58,858 nt of DNA from VRUE01 sp963748075 (GTDB taxonomy: Bacteria; Actinomycetota; Thermoleophilia; Solirubrobacterales; 70-9): the NCBI GenBank assembly GCA_963748075.1, contig CAVVHQ010000037.1:1-58858 (forward strand), written 5' to 3'. The position numbers were made by a program, and so were the translations under genes. A model generated the notes under the pieces. That model was given only the letters and a program-made list of their open reading frames with translations, searched no databases and was not told where the DNA came from. This document shows, one piece after another, positions 17,633 to 25,560 of this stretch. The stretch's first letter is position 1, and each line of letters starts with the position of its first letter.

Positions 17633-17680
17633 GGTGCCGGTGGTTATGCCCCTCATGTGGGCACTCAATCACCGGCACGT
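17633..17680 (+). promoter_or_regulatory. Family D hairpin upstream of the RTX-like gene, copy 1
   Basis: GTGCCGGTG pairs perfectly with CACCGGCAC, enclosing an inner TGCCC/GGGCA hairpin. The same layout and most of the bases recur at 34197-34243. In both places it ends 14-21 bp upstream of a TANNCT -10 box on the plus strand, which suggests a regulatory site or folded promoter element. It also lies directly after the ALDH stop, so a terminator role is possible. Confidence 0.5.
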
Positions 17681-17707
17681 CCGTCGTCGGCCGATACGCT
17701 GCGGCTC

Positions 17708-19404
17708 GTGAAGCGCGCAGGCAGGGAGTCCGTGGTCGCGGTTGCGACCCTTGCGGCGCTTGGCGCTTTGTTCGTGTTGGGGATCGGCGCGGGCGAAGAA
17801 GAAGACCCGCGCTGCCACGGCCGGCGGGCGACGATCGTCGGCACCGACGGGACCCGACGTGCTGCGCGGGACGCCGGGCCGCGACGTGATCTGGGGCGGC
17901 GGCGGAGACGACGAAGTCTTCGGCAGCCTCGGCAACGACCTCGTCTGCGGCGGGCCCGGGGACGACCTGGTGCACGGCGGCCGCGGCAACGACGTGGTCG
18001 ACGGCGGGCCCGGTACCGACCGGGTGATCGGCGACCTCGGGGACGACAAGGTGGTAGGCGGCCCCGGGGAGGCCGACGAGGTCGCGGGCAGCCTCGGCAT
18101 CGACATCCTGAACGGCGGTCCCGGCGACTTCGACCTCGTGCACGGCGACTACGGCTACGACCGCATGGACGGCGGCCCGGGGAAGGGCGACATCGCCTCC
18201 TTCGCCACCTCGGTCGCGGGAGGCCGCGGGGCCGGCGTCTGGGTCTCGCTGCGCAAGCACAAGGCTCGCGGCGACGGCCACGACCGGCTCTTCCGCCTCG
18301 AGTCGATCGAAGGCTCGGCCTTCGCCGACACGGCTGGTCGGCAACAGGCAGGCCAACGTGATCGACGGCGGGCCGGGCAACGACAAGATCCGCGGCGGCG
18401 GCGGAGCCGACGAGCTGAACGGCGGCCAGGGAAGCGACCATTGCAGCGGAGCAGGGGGGCGCACTACCTCATGCGGCAGGGAAGCCAAGCCGCAAGCGTC
18501 CGCCTACGTCGAATTCGACGCCACCCGCGGCGGCGGCGGGGGCCTCGAGGTGGTCGGCGGCGGGGGTCCCGACCAGGTCGTCGTCTCCTTCGACCCCGCC
18601 GGCGAGAGCTTTGCCGTCAGCGCCGCCGGCGAGCTGGCGACCGGCCCCGGCTGCAGCCGGCCGGAAGGCGTCGCGACCCAGGCGGTCTGCGCGACGGACG
18701 GCCCGGCCCGCTGGCTGATGGCCGATCTCGGGCCCGGCAACGACAGCCTGCAGGTCGAAGGCTCGCTCGAAGCTGCCCAGAACGTCCGCCTCGCCGGCGG
18801 CCGCGGCAACGACACGATTCACGGCGGCCCCGAGGACGACCTGATCGAGTCCGGCCCCGGCAGCGACCACCTCTACGGCGGCGCCGGCGCCGACGGCCTG
18901 GTCGGCGGCCTGCCGGGGCCGACCTACCTCTACGGCGGCCCGAGCGGCGACCTGCTCGCCGCGGGCGGCGGCTGCGCCGGTGGGGCGATCGTCGGCGGAC
19001 CGGGTCGCGACGACGCCTCCTTCGCCGAGACGCAGGCGCACCGCGGCATCCTCTACGTCTCGCTGGCCGCCCACGCCGCCTGGATCGACGTCGTCCACGG
19101 CTGCAAGCACGTCCGCCTCTCGCCCACCAACGAGGACATCGAGGGCTCCTTCGACTACGACGTGCTGATCGGCGACAGCGGCCCGAACGCGATGCTCGGC
19201 CAGCCGGGCAAGGACCGCTTCTACGGGCGCGGGGGCGACGACGTGGTCGACGCCCGCGACGGCGTCCGCGACGAAGCGATCCAGTGCGGCCGCCGCGGCC
19301 ACCCCGAAGGCCTCGCGCTCACCGATCCCTTCGACCCGAGGCCCGAATACTGCGCCGACCACACGATCGGAGCCCCGGTGTCCGGTCTCAACAACAGCGG
19401 CTAG
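17708..19404 (+). CDS. Secreted RTX-like (hemolysin-type Ca-binding repeat) protein, frameshifted
   Basis: The GTG start (VKRAGRESVVAVATLAALGALFVLG) gives a signal peptide. The body contains many GGxGxDxxx nonapeptide repeats (GGPGDDLVHGGRGNDVVDGG, then NDTIHGGPEDDLIESG), which form calcium-binding beta rolls. A short non-repeat segment with paired Cys (CSRPEGVATQAVC) lies in the middle. Three frames must be joined: +1 shifts near 17848 and 18333 restore a continuous repeat protein of about 560 residues. The -10 box TACGCT at 17695-17700 predicts a leaderless transcript. The role is unknown; such proteins are often surface-associated or secreted. Confidence 0.8.
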
Positions 19405-19450
19405 ACGCGGCCGGTCGACAGCGGCGCGGTCGTGCGACTAGGCTCTTGGC

Positions 19451-19647
19451 ATGACCCGCAGCCCGAACGCCGTGGAGGCGGCAGCAATCGCGGCGGCGGT
19501 CGAGCGGTTCGTCGCCGAGACGGCGGCGCCGGGCGGCGAGCCACGGAGGCGATCGGCCCGTGGCAGCGGGCAGCGCTGGTCGAGGGGGTCGGCGCGAAGG
19601 GGACTGTTCAGAACCAGATAGAAGGAGGAGCGAAATGGCAGTCGTGA
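19451..19647 (+). CDS. Small hypothetical protein, probably frameshifted
   Basis: The ATG at 19451 lies 6 nt after TAGGCT, a leaderless arrangement. The start reads MTRSPNAVEAAAIAAAVERF, and a second frame continues with GPWQRAALVEGVGAKG. Together they make a short helical protein ending at 19647 over the dodecin start. I recognise this only as a conserved-looking small protein of this lineage and assign no function. The two halves are out of register by one base deletion or two insertions. Confidence 0.4.
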
Positions 19648-19844
19648 AAATCATCGAGTTGGTCGGCAGCTCCAAGACGTCGACCGACGACGCGGCGAAG
19701 CAGGCGCTTTCCCAAGCGCAGGGCACGCTGCGCAACATCCGCGCCGTCGACATCGTCTCGACCGGGATCCGCGGCGAGAATCTCGACGAGTACCGCGCCC
19801 ACGTGCGGGTCGCGTTCCTGATCGAGGGGTCCGACATCGACTGA
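19635..19844 (+). CDS. Dodecin (flavin-binding dodecamer)
   Basis: This 69-residue protein begins MAVVKIIELVGSSKTSTDDA and continues with TGIRGENLDEYRAHVRVAF, the standard dodecin beta-alpha-beta-beta fold. Dodecins assemble as hollow 12-mers that bind FMN/FAD or CoA and buffer free flavin. A strong site GAAGGAGGAG precedes the ATG at 19635. Its stop overlaps the ATG of the rhodanese gene (TGATG), so both are translationally coupled. Confidence 0.95.
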   Translation: MAVVKIIELVGSSKTSTDDAAKQALSQAQGTLRNIRAVDIVSTGIRGENLDEYRAHVRVAFLIEGSDID

Positions 19845-20217
19845 TGGCGCTTAGCCCGGACCAAGCGCAGAAGCTGGCCGAGGGCGGTGCGCAGCTGGTC
19901 GACGTGCGCGCCCCGCATGAGTGGGACGCCGGGCGAATCCGCGGCGCCGTCCATCTACCGCTCGCCGAGCTGAGCGAGCGCGACCGCGGAGATCGACCGC
20001 AGATCGGCAGGTGGTGGTCTACTGTCTCGGCGACCGACGGGCCGAGATGGCCGCCGAGGCGCTGGCGAGCGGCGGGTTCGAGGCGACCCCGATCGCCGGC
20101 GGGATCCGGGCCTGGGAGGAGGCGGGGCTGCCGCTCGAGCCGGACGGGGGCTACGTGGCCGAGTCCGGGGAGGCGGCCGCCGTGCTCCAAGCACGCAGGA
20201 GGGCCGCTCCAGGGTAA
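19844..20217 (+). CDS. Rhodanese-like sulfurtransferase, frameshifted
   Basis: The N-terminal piece (QLVDVRAPHEWDAGRIRGAVHLPL) and C-terminal piece (VVVYCLGDRRAEMAAEAL, then GGIRAWEEAGLPLE) are the two halves of a single-domain rhodanese with the active-site Cys in VVYCLGDR. They lie in different frames. Two +1 shifts between about 19980 and 20010 would join them through ATAEIDR. The usual length is 105-125 residues, matching the span. It sits just before the sulfite reductase, so a role in sulfane sulfur handling is reasonable but not proven. Confidence 0.75.
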
Positions 20218-20256
20218 ATACCCTAATCCCTGTCAGGTTTTGCTATTTTCCTGTTC

Positions 20257-22089
20257 GTGGAGGTCGTCGTCGATCAGGACAAGCGGCAGCGCGGCAAGGG
20301 CCGCACCGGGACGCTGGAGAACCCGGAGACCTACGAGGGCGTTCCCGGGCACGTCATTCCGATCATCGAGCGCGAGTTCGACGACTTCGACAACGAAGCG
20401 GAGCAGTTCCTCTCCGGCGCGCTGGCCGAAGACAAGTTCATCGGCTTCCGCCTCAAGCAGGGCGTCTACGGGCAGCGCCAGCCCGACGTGCAGATGGTCC
20501 GCGTGAAGCTGCCGTTCGGCGGCGTCACCCCGGAGCAGATGGACGCCTTCGCCGACGTGGTCGAGCGCTACGCGCCGCTCGGCAAGGGCCACATCACGAC
20601 CCGCCAGAACATCCAGATCCACCACGTGCCGCTGCGCGACATGGAGTCGCTGCTGCGCGAGATCTCCGCCGTCGGCCTCTCCTCGCGGGAGGGCTGCGGC
20701 AACACGGTCCGCAACGTCACCGGCGACCCCTGGGCCGGCGTCGCCCCCGACGAGGTCTTCGACCCGACGCCCTACGCCGGCGCCTACGTTCGCTACTTCG
20801 TCCGCCATCCGACCACGCAGCTGATGCCGCGCAAGATCAAGACCGCCTTCACCGGCTCCGACGAGGACCGGGCGATCACCGGCATCCACGACATCGCCTT
20901 CATCAGCCGCGAGCGCGAGGGCGTCAAGGGCTTCGAGATGCGGGTCGGCGGCGGCACCTCGATCATGGCCCGCGTCGCCCCGACCCTGTGCGAGTTCGTC
21001 GAGGCCGACAACGGCGACTACCTGAAGGTCGCCGAGGCGGCGCTGCGGATCTTCGACCGCCAGGAGTGGCTGCGCGTCAACCGCGCCCGCGCCCGGATCA
21101 AGGTGCTGATCGACAAGATCGGCATCGACGCCTTCCGCGAGCAGGTGGAGGAGGAGCTGCGCGGCGACTGGGTGGCCGAGCGCGACTTCGACGTCGAGCG
21201 GCTGCGCTTCGACGAGGAGGAGGAGGAGAACGCCCCCGACCCGCCCGCCGCGCCGGCGTCGCCCAACGGCGAGCACTCCGAGTTCAGGCGCTTCGTCGAG
21301 GCAAACGTGCAGGCGCAGCGCCAGCCCGGCTTCTCGGCGGTCGAGGTGAAGATCGACCGCGGCGACCTCACCCCCGAGCAGTTCCGCGGCCTGGCGACGG
21401 TCATGCGCGAGTACACCGGCGGCTACGCGCGCAGCACCGTGCAGCAGAACCTCGTCCTGCGCTGGGTGCGCGACGAGGCCCTCTACGACGTCTGGGAGCG
21501 GCTCAGCGCGCTCGACCTCGGCGAGGCGGGCGCCCGCGAGGTCACCGACGTGGTCAGCTGCCCCGGCACCGACAGCTGCAAACTCGGGATCACCAGCTCG
21601 ATGGGGCTCAACCGGGCGATCAAGCAGCGGCTCGAGGAGATGGAGATCTCCGACCCGCTGACCCGCAAGGTCCACATCAAGATGAGCGGCTGCCCGAACG
21701 GCTGCAGCCAGCACCACATCGCCAACATCGGCTTCTACGGCGCCTCGCTCAAGGTCGGCGGCCGCCCGATGCCCGCCTACATCCCCCACATCGGCGGCAA
21801 CTACGAGGGCGGCGAGGTGGTCTTCGGCACGCGGTTGAAGTCGCGGCTGCCCGCCAAACGGGTCCCCGAGGCGGTCGAGCGCTGGCTGCGCCTCTACCAG
21901 GCCGAGCGGGCCGACGGCGAGGAGTTCAACGCCTTCGCCGAGCGGGCCGGCGCCGCGCGCTTCGAAGCGGAGGTCGAGGACCTCACCCTGCCGACCGAGT
22001 TCAGCCTCGAGACGATGCAGCAGTTCATCGACTGGAGCCGCTCCAGCCCCTACAAGGTCGAGCGGGGCGAGGGCGAGTGCGCGATATGA
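20257..22089 (+). CDS. Ferredoxin-type assimilatory sulfite (or nitrite) reductase
   Basis: This 610-residue sirohaem/4Fe-4S enzyme performs a six-electron reduction, sulfite to sulfide. The two duplicated ferredoxin-like halves are visible (VRVKLPFGGVTPEQMDAFA and VKIDRGDLTPEQFRGLATVM). Cluster and sirohaem ligands occur in SCPGTDSCKLGITSS and KMSGCPNGCSQHHI (CxxxxxC and CxxxC). A charged linker (DEEEEENAPDPPAAP) separates the halves and is longer than usual. The stop overlaps the cysH ATG. The cysH-sat-cysC neighbours favour sulfite over nitrite. GTG at 20257 is used as start; an AT-rich promoter patch (20225-20255) precedes it. Confidence 0.92.
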   Translation: MEVVVDQDKRQRGKGRTGTLENPETYEGVPGHVIPIIEREFDDFDNEAEQFLSGALAEDKFIGFRLKQGVYGQRQPDVQMVRVKLPFGGVTPEQMDAFADVVERYAPLGKGHITTRQNIQIHHVPLRDMESLLREISAVGLSSREGCGNTVRNVTGDPWAGVAPDEVFDPTPYAGAYVRYFVRHPTTQLMPRKIKTAFTGSDEDRAITGIHDIAFISREREGVKGFEMRVGGGTSIMARVAPTLCEFVEADNGDYLKVAEAALRIFDRQEWLRVNRARARIKVLIDKIGIDAFREQVEEELRGDWVAERDFDVERLRFDEEEEENAPDPPAAPASPNGEHSEFRRFVEANVQAQRQPGFSAVEVKIDRGDLTPEQFRGLATVMREYTGGYARSTVQQNLVLRWVRDEALYDVWERLSALDLGEAGAREVTDVVSCPGTDSCKLGITSSMGLNRAIKQRLEEMEISDPLTRKVHIKMSGCPNGCSQHHIANIGFYGASLKVGGRPMPAYIPHIGGNYEGGEVVFGTRLKSRLPAKRVPEAVERWLRLYQAERADGEEFNAFAERAGAARFEAEVEDLTLPTEFSLETMQQFIDWSRSSPYKVERGEGECAI

Positions 22090-22781
22090 ACCCGGTCGCG
22101 ACCAGCCCGGAGATCGACGCAGAGCAGGTTGCCGCCGACCTGGAGGGCAAGGGCGCTGCGGAGGCGATCGAGTGGATGTTCGAGGCCTTCGGCGAGCGCC
22201 ACTACATCGCCTGCTCGTTCCAGAAGACGAGCTCGGTGACGGCGCACCTGGCGACCCAGGTCAACCCGGCGGCCCGCTTCTTCTACCTCGACACCGAGGT
22301 CCTCTTCCCGGAGACCTACGAGACGCGCGACCGCCTCGCCGAGCGCCTCGGGGTCGGGTTCGACCGCTTCCACAACCTGACCCTGGAGGAGCAGGCGGCG
22401 CAGTACGGCGAGGCGCTTTGGGACCGCGATCCGGACGCCTGCTGCGGGCTGCGCAAGGTCGAGCCGATGCGCCGCGCCCTCTCTTCCGTAGACTGCTGGC
22501 TCGCCGGTGTCCGCCGCGAGGACTCCGCCAGTCGCGCCAACACCCCCAAGCTCGGTTGGGACAAGCGATTCGGGCTATGGAAGCTGAACCCCCTCGCGGA
22601 CTGGACCGAGCGCGACGTCTGGAACTACATCCGTGAGCACCATCTCCCGTACAACCCGCTCCACGATCGCGGCTACCCGTCGATCGGCTGCACCCACTGC
22701 ACGAAGCCGGTCGGGCCGGGTGGCTTGCCGCGCGCCGGGCGCTGGGCGGGCCTCGAGAAGACCGAGTGCGGGATCAACTAG
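22086..22781 (+). CDS. cysH: Adenylylsulfate (APS) reductase, CysH family
   Basis: Reduces adenylylsulfate to sulfite with thioredoxin. The 231-residue sequence has SFQKTSSVTAHL, FYLDTEVLFPETYETRD, the Cys pair DPDACCGLRKVEPM, a second pair GCTHCTKP, and the C-terminal catalytic KTECGIN. The four clustered cysteines bind the 4Fe-4S centre that marks bacterial APS-type rather than PAPS-type enzymes. The ATG overlaps the sulfite reductase stop (ATGA). It is second in the sulfur operon. Confidence 0.94.
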   Translation: MNPVATSPEIDAEQVAADLEGKGAAEAIEWMFEAFGERHYIACSFQKTSSVTAHLATQVNPAARFFYLDTEVLFPETYETRDRLAERLGVGFDRFHNLTLEEQAAQYGEALWDRDPDACCGLRKVEPMRRALSSVDCWLAGVRREDSASRANTPKLGWDKRFGLWKLNPLADWTERDVWNYIREHHLPYNPLHDRGYPSIGCTHCTKPVGPGGLPRAGRWAGLEKTECGIN

Positions 22782-22837
22782 CGGCGCGACGAGGCGCCCC
22801 CGACAACCCTTCCCCGAACGATTGGTGAGACATCCGC

Positions 22838-23915
22838 ATGAGCGAGACGATGACTGAGCTTTCCCTGACCCTCTCCGAGCGCCACACGGCCGACTTCGAG
22901 ATGATCGCCAACGGCGGCTTCGCGCCGCTGAGCGGCTTCCAGGGCGCGGCCGACTTGGGAGCGCGTCTGCGCCGAGATGCGCACCGCCGCCGGCGATTAC
23001 TGGCCGATCCCGATCACCCTGGCCAGCGACCTCGACTGCGCGGTCGGCGACGTCGTCTCGCTGAGCAGCGACGAAGGCAAGCCGCTCGGGCGGCTCACCG
23101 TCGAGGAGGTCTTCGAGCGCGACACCAAGCGCGAGGCCGAGCAGGTCTACGGCACGACCGACGAGGCGCACCCCGGCGTCGCGGCGATCTACGAGGAGGG
23201 GGCGCGCTGCCTCGCCGGCCCGATCTCCGCCGACGCTCTGCCCGACCACGAGGACGCCTTCATGCGCCGCTACCTGACCCCGGAGGAGTCGCGCAAGGCG
23301 TTCGCCGAGCGCGGCTGGAAGCGGGTCGTCGCCTTCCAGACCCGCAACCCGATCCACCGCGCCCACGAGTACCTGACCAAGGCGGCGCTGGAGACGACCG
23401 ACGGCCTCTTCATCCACCCGCTGATCGGCAAGACCAAGGCGGGCGACATCCCCGCCGACGTGCGGATGCGCTGCTACGAGGTGCTGATGGAGAACTACTA
23501 CCCGTCCGGCCGGGTGATCCTCGGCGTCTTCCCCTCGAAGATGCACTACGCCGGGCCTCGCGAGGCGATCCTCCACGCGATCGCCCGCCGCAACTACGGG
23601 GCCACCCACTTCATCGTCGGCCGCGACCACGCCGGGGTCGGCGACTACTACGGCACCTACGACGCACAGAAGATCTTCGAGGAGGTCGACACCGAGGAGC
23701 TGGGGATCGAACCGCTGTTCTTCGAGCACAGCTTCTGGTGCAACGAGTGCGAGGGGATGGCGTCGGGCAAGACCTGCCCGCACGACTCCGCCGCGCACGT
23801 GTTCCTCAGCGGCACCAAGGTCCGCGAGATGCTCGGCAACGGCGAACGCCCGCCGCACGAGTTCTCCCGCGCCGAGGTGGCCGACATCCTGATCGACGCT
23901 TACAAGGAGGACTAG
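22838..23915 (+). CDS. sat: Sulfate adenylyltransferase (ATP sulfurylase), frameshifted
   Basis: Forms APS from ATP and sulfate. The first 40 residues (MSETMTELSLTLSERHTADF, then NGGFAPLSGFQG) are in one frame; the rest follows in the next. Removing one base of GACTTGGGA near 22957 gives the expected ADWERVCAEMR junction. Catalytic motifs are intact: VAFQTRNPIHRAHEYL and GRDHAGVGDYYG, plus a zinc-type Cys cluster (FWCNECEGMASGKTCPH). Length after repair is about 358 residues, typical of single-chain bacterial Sat. It lies 57 nt after cysH and 8 nt before cysC. Confidence 0.92.
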
Positions 23916-23922
23916 GACAAGC

Positions 23923-24477
23923 ATGGCCGCAGAGAAGGGATTCACCCTCTGGTTCACCGGGCTCTCCGGTGCCGGCAAGACGACGATCTCGAGGCTGCTC
24001 GAGGGGCACCTGCGCGAGCGCGGCTCGAAGCTGGAGATCCTCGACGGCGACATCGTGCGCGAAAACCTCTCCAAGGGGCTCGGCTTCTCGAAAGAGGACC
24101 GCGACACCAACATCCGCCGCATCGCCTTCGTCGCCGACCTGCTCAGCCGCAACGGCGTGCCGGTGATCACCGCGGCGATCTCCCCCTACGCGGAGATTCG
24201 CGCCGAGGCGCGCGAGCTGATGGGCGAGCGGTTCATCGAGGTCTACGTCAAGGCCTCGGTCGAGACCTGCGCCGAGCGCGACGTCAAGGGGCTCTACGAG
24301 AAAGCCTTCGCCGGCGAGATCAAGGAATTCACCGGCGTGTCGGACCCCTACGAGGCGCCCGACAACCCGGAGGTCATCTGCGAGACCGAAGCGGAAACGG
24401 CCGAGGAGTCGACGCAGAAGCTGCTCGACTACCTCGAGTCGCGCGACCTGATCCCGGCGCACGCGGTTTCGGCGTAG
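23923..24477 (+). CDS. cysC: Adenylylsulfate kinase
   Basis: Phosphorylates APS to PAPS. This 184-residue kinase has the P-loop GLSGAGKTTISRLL, the LDGDIVRENLSKGLGFSKEDRDTNIRRI signature that positions APS, and VKASVETCAERDVKGLYEKA in the lid region. No fusion to CysN or Sat is seen. Its presence beside an APS-type reductase suggests PAPS is made for sulfation or transfer rather than for reduction. The stop codon is immediately followed by a strong hairpin. Confidence 0.95.
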   Translation: MAAEKGFTLWFTGLSGAGKTTISRLLEGHLRERGSKLEILDGDIVRENLSKGLGFSKEDRDTNIRRIAFVADLLSRNGVPVITAAISPYAEIRAEARELMGERFIEVYVKASVETCAERDVKGLYEKAFAGEIKEFTGVSDPYEAPDNPEVICETEAETAEESTQKLLDYLESRDLIPAHAVSA

Positions 24478-24499
24478 GGAGGGGACTGCCGCCCCTCCC
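24477..24499 (+). terminator. Hairpin terminator after cysC
   Basis: GGGAGGGG (24477-24484) pairs with CCCCTCCC (24492-24499) around a 7-nt loop, beginning at the last base of the cysC stop codon. No U-tract follows, as is common in this phylum. It shows what an ordinary terminator without an inserted core looks like in this genome. Confidence 0.7.
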
Positions 24500-24519
24500 G
24501 CTCAGGCTCGGCGCAGGGC

Positions 24520-24564
24520 CGAAAAGTGTTCGGTGCAATTGGATTCTTGCCAGCCGAACACTTC
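24520..24564. terminator. Inverted repeat between cysC and the PHP gene
   Basis: CGAAAAGTGTTCGG and CCGAACACTTCG form a stem with about a 20-nt, relatively AT-rich loop. It would terminate the PHP gene, whose stop is at 24576, on the minus strand. Its left arm GGGCCGAAAAGTG is identical to family C, but the rest differs, so family membership is doubtful. Confidence 0.5.
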
Positions 24565-24575
24565 GCCTCCAGCCG

Positions 24576-25382
24576 CTACAAGCGCGGCACCTGAGGCTCG
24601 GCGAGGCCGTAGGTGTCGTAGGCGCCGAAGCGGGCGAAGGTCTTGTGGGTCGGGCCGTGGTAGTCCGACGAGGCGGTGGGGACGAGGTCCAGCTCGCCGC
24701 ATAGCTCCAGCAGGTGGGCGGTCTGCTCCCTGGAGTGGGTGGGGTAGAAGGTCTCGACCCCGTCGACGGCGAGGACGCGGATCAGCTCGTCGACCTCAGC
24801 CGGGTCGGAGATGTCCCAGTAGGGGTGGGCGACGACGGCGACCCCGCCCGCCTCGTGGATCGCCTCCACCGCCTGCTCGGCGGTCGGCCAGCGGCGCGGA
24901 ACGAACGCCTTCGCGCCGGGAACCAGGTACTGCTCGAAGAACGGCCCCAGGTCCCCCGTCGCGCCCGCGGCTCGCGCTATGTGCGGCCGCCCGATCGAGA
25001 GCGCGTCCCCCGCCTCCCGCACCGCGTCCTCCAGGTGAAGCTCGAACCCCTCCCCGCGCAGCTTCTCGACGATCTCCCCGGCCCGGGTCACCCGCTCGTG
25101 CTGCGCCCGCTCGCAGGCGGGGGCGATCGCTCCCAGGTCGACCCAGTATCCGCAGACGTGCAGGTCTTCCGCGTACTCGTGCACGCACGACATCTCGATC
25201 GCCGGTACCAGCTCGATCCCGACCCGCTCCGCCGCCTCGGCCGCCTCCGCGACCCCCGCAATCGCATCGTGATCGGTCAGCGCCAGCGTCGTGACCCCGG
25301 CAGCGGCAGCTTCGTCCACCACAGCGGCCGGCGCCAGCTGCCCATCGGAGACAGTCGAATGGCTCTGCAGCTCGATCAACAC
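24576..25382 (-). CDS. PHP-domain phosphoesterase (RNase AM / nucleoside diphosphatase-like)
   Basis: This 268-residue PHP-family metal hydrolase begins MLIELQSHSTVSDGQLAPAAVV. The metal-binding signatures are HSTVSDG, ALTDHDAIAGV, the Glu in PAIEMSCVHEY, AHPYWDI and ASSDYHGPTHK. This set matches the YciV/TrpH subfamily that removes 3'-phosphate from nucleotides and trims RNA 5' ends. The GTG start at 25382 lies 8 nt after TAGGCT, predicting a leaderless transcript. It diverges from the carboxylase gene, with family A copy 3 between them. The precise substrate is inferred from the subfamily. Confidence 0.85.
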   Translation of the reverse strand: MLIELQSHSTVSDGQLAPAAVVDEAAAAGVTTLALTDHDAIAGVAEAAEAAERVGIELVPAIEMSCVHEYAEDLHVCGYWVDLGAIAPACERAQHERVTRAGEIVEKLRGEGFELHLEDAVREAGDALSIGRPHIARAAGATGDLGPFFEQYLVPGAKAFVPRRWPTAEQAVEAIHEAGGVAVVAHPYWDISDPAEVDELIRVLAVDGVETFYPTHSREQTAHLLELCGELDLVPTASSDYHGPTHKTFARFGAYDTYGLAEPQVPRL

Positions 25383-25439
25383 CGGCCGCAGCCTAGCTTC
25401 CGCCGACAGCCACGGCGGTGCGGCAGTCCGGTCTGAGGC

Positions 25440-25532
25440 GGGGTGATGGGGACACCCCTGAACGGGCGGATACTCAAATCGCCGGTCTAATTAGACCGGC
25501 GATTGTCCGGGCAGGGGTGTCTCCATCGCCCC
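25440..25532. repeat. Family A nested-hairpin element, copy 3 (in a divergent promoter gap)
   Basis: Arms 25440-25460 and 25512-25532 pair over 21 bp with two G-T wobbles. The core and inner hairpin (ATCGCCGGTCTAATTAGACC...) are as in copy 1. Unlike the other copies it lies between two gene starts, about 58 bp from one and 28 bp from the other, so it is not a terminator for either neighbour. A run of 11 C follows immediately. Confidence 0.85.
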
Positions 25533-25560
25533 CCCCCCCGCCTGAATAGACTGCGCCGCC

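Noticed and set aside
24520..24564. Fifth family C copy
   Set aside because: Only the left GGGCCGAAAAGTG matches; the centre and right arm differ, so it is listed as an ordinary inverted repeat.
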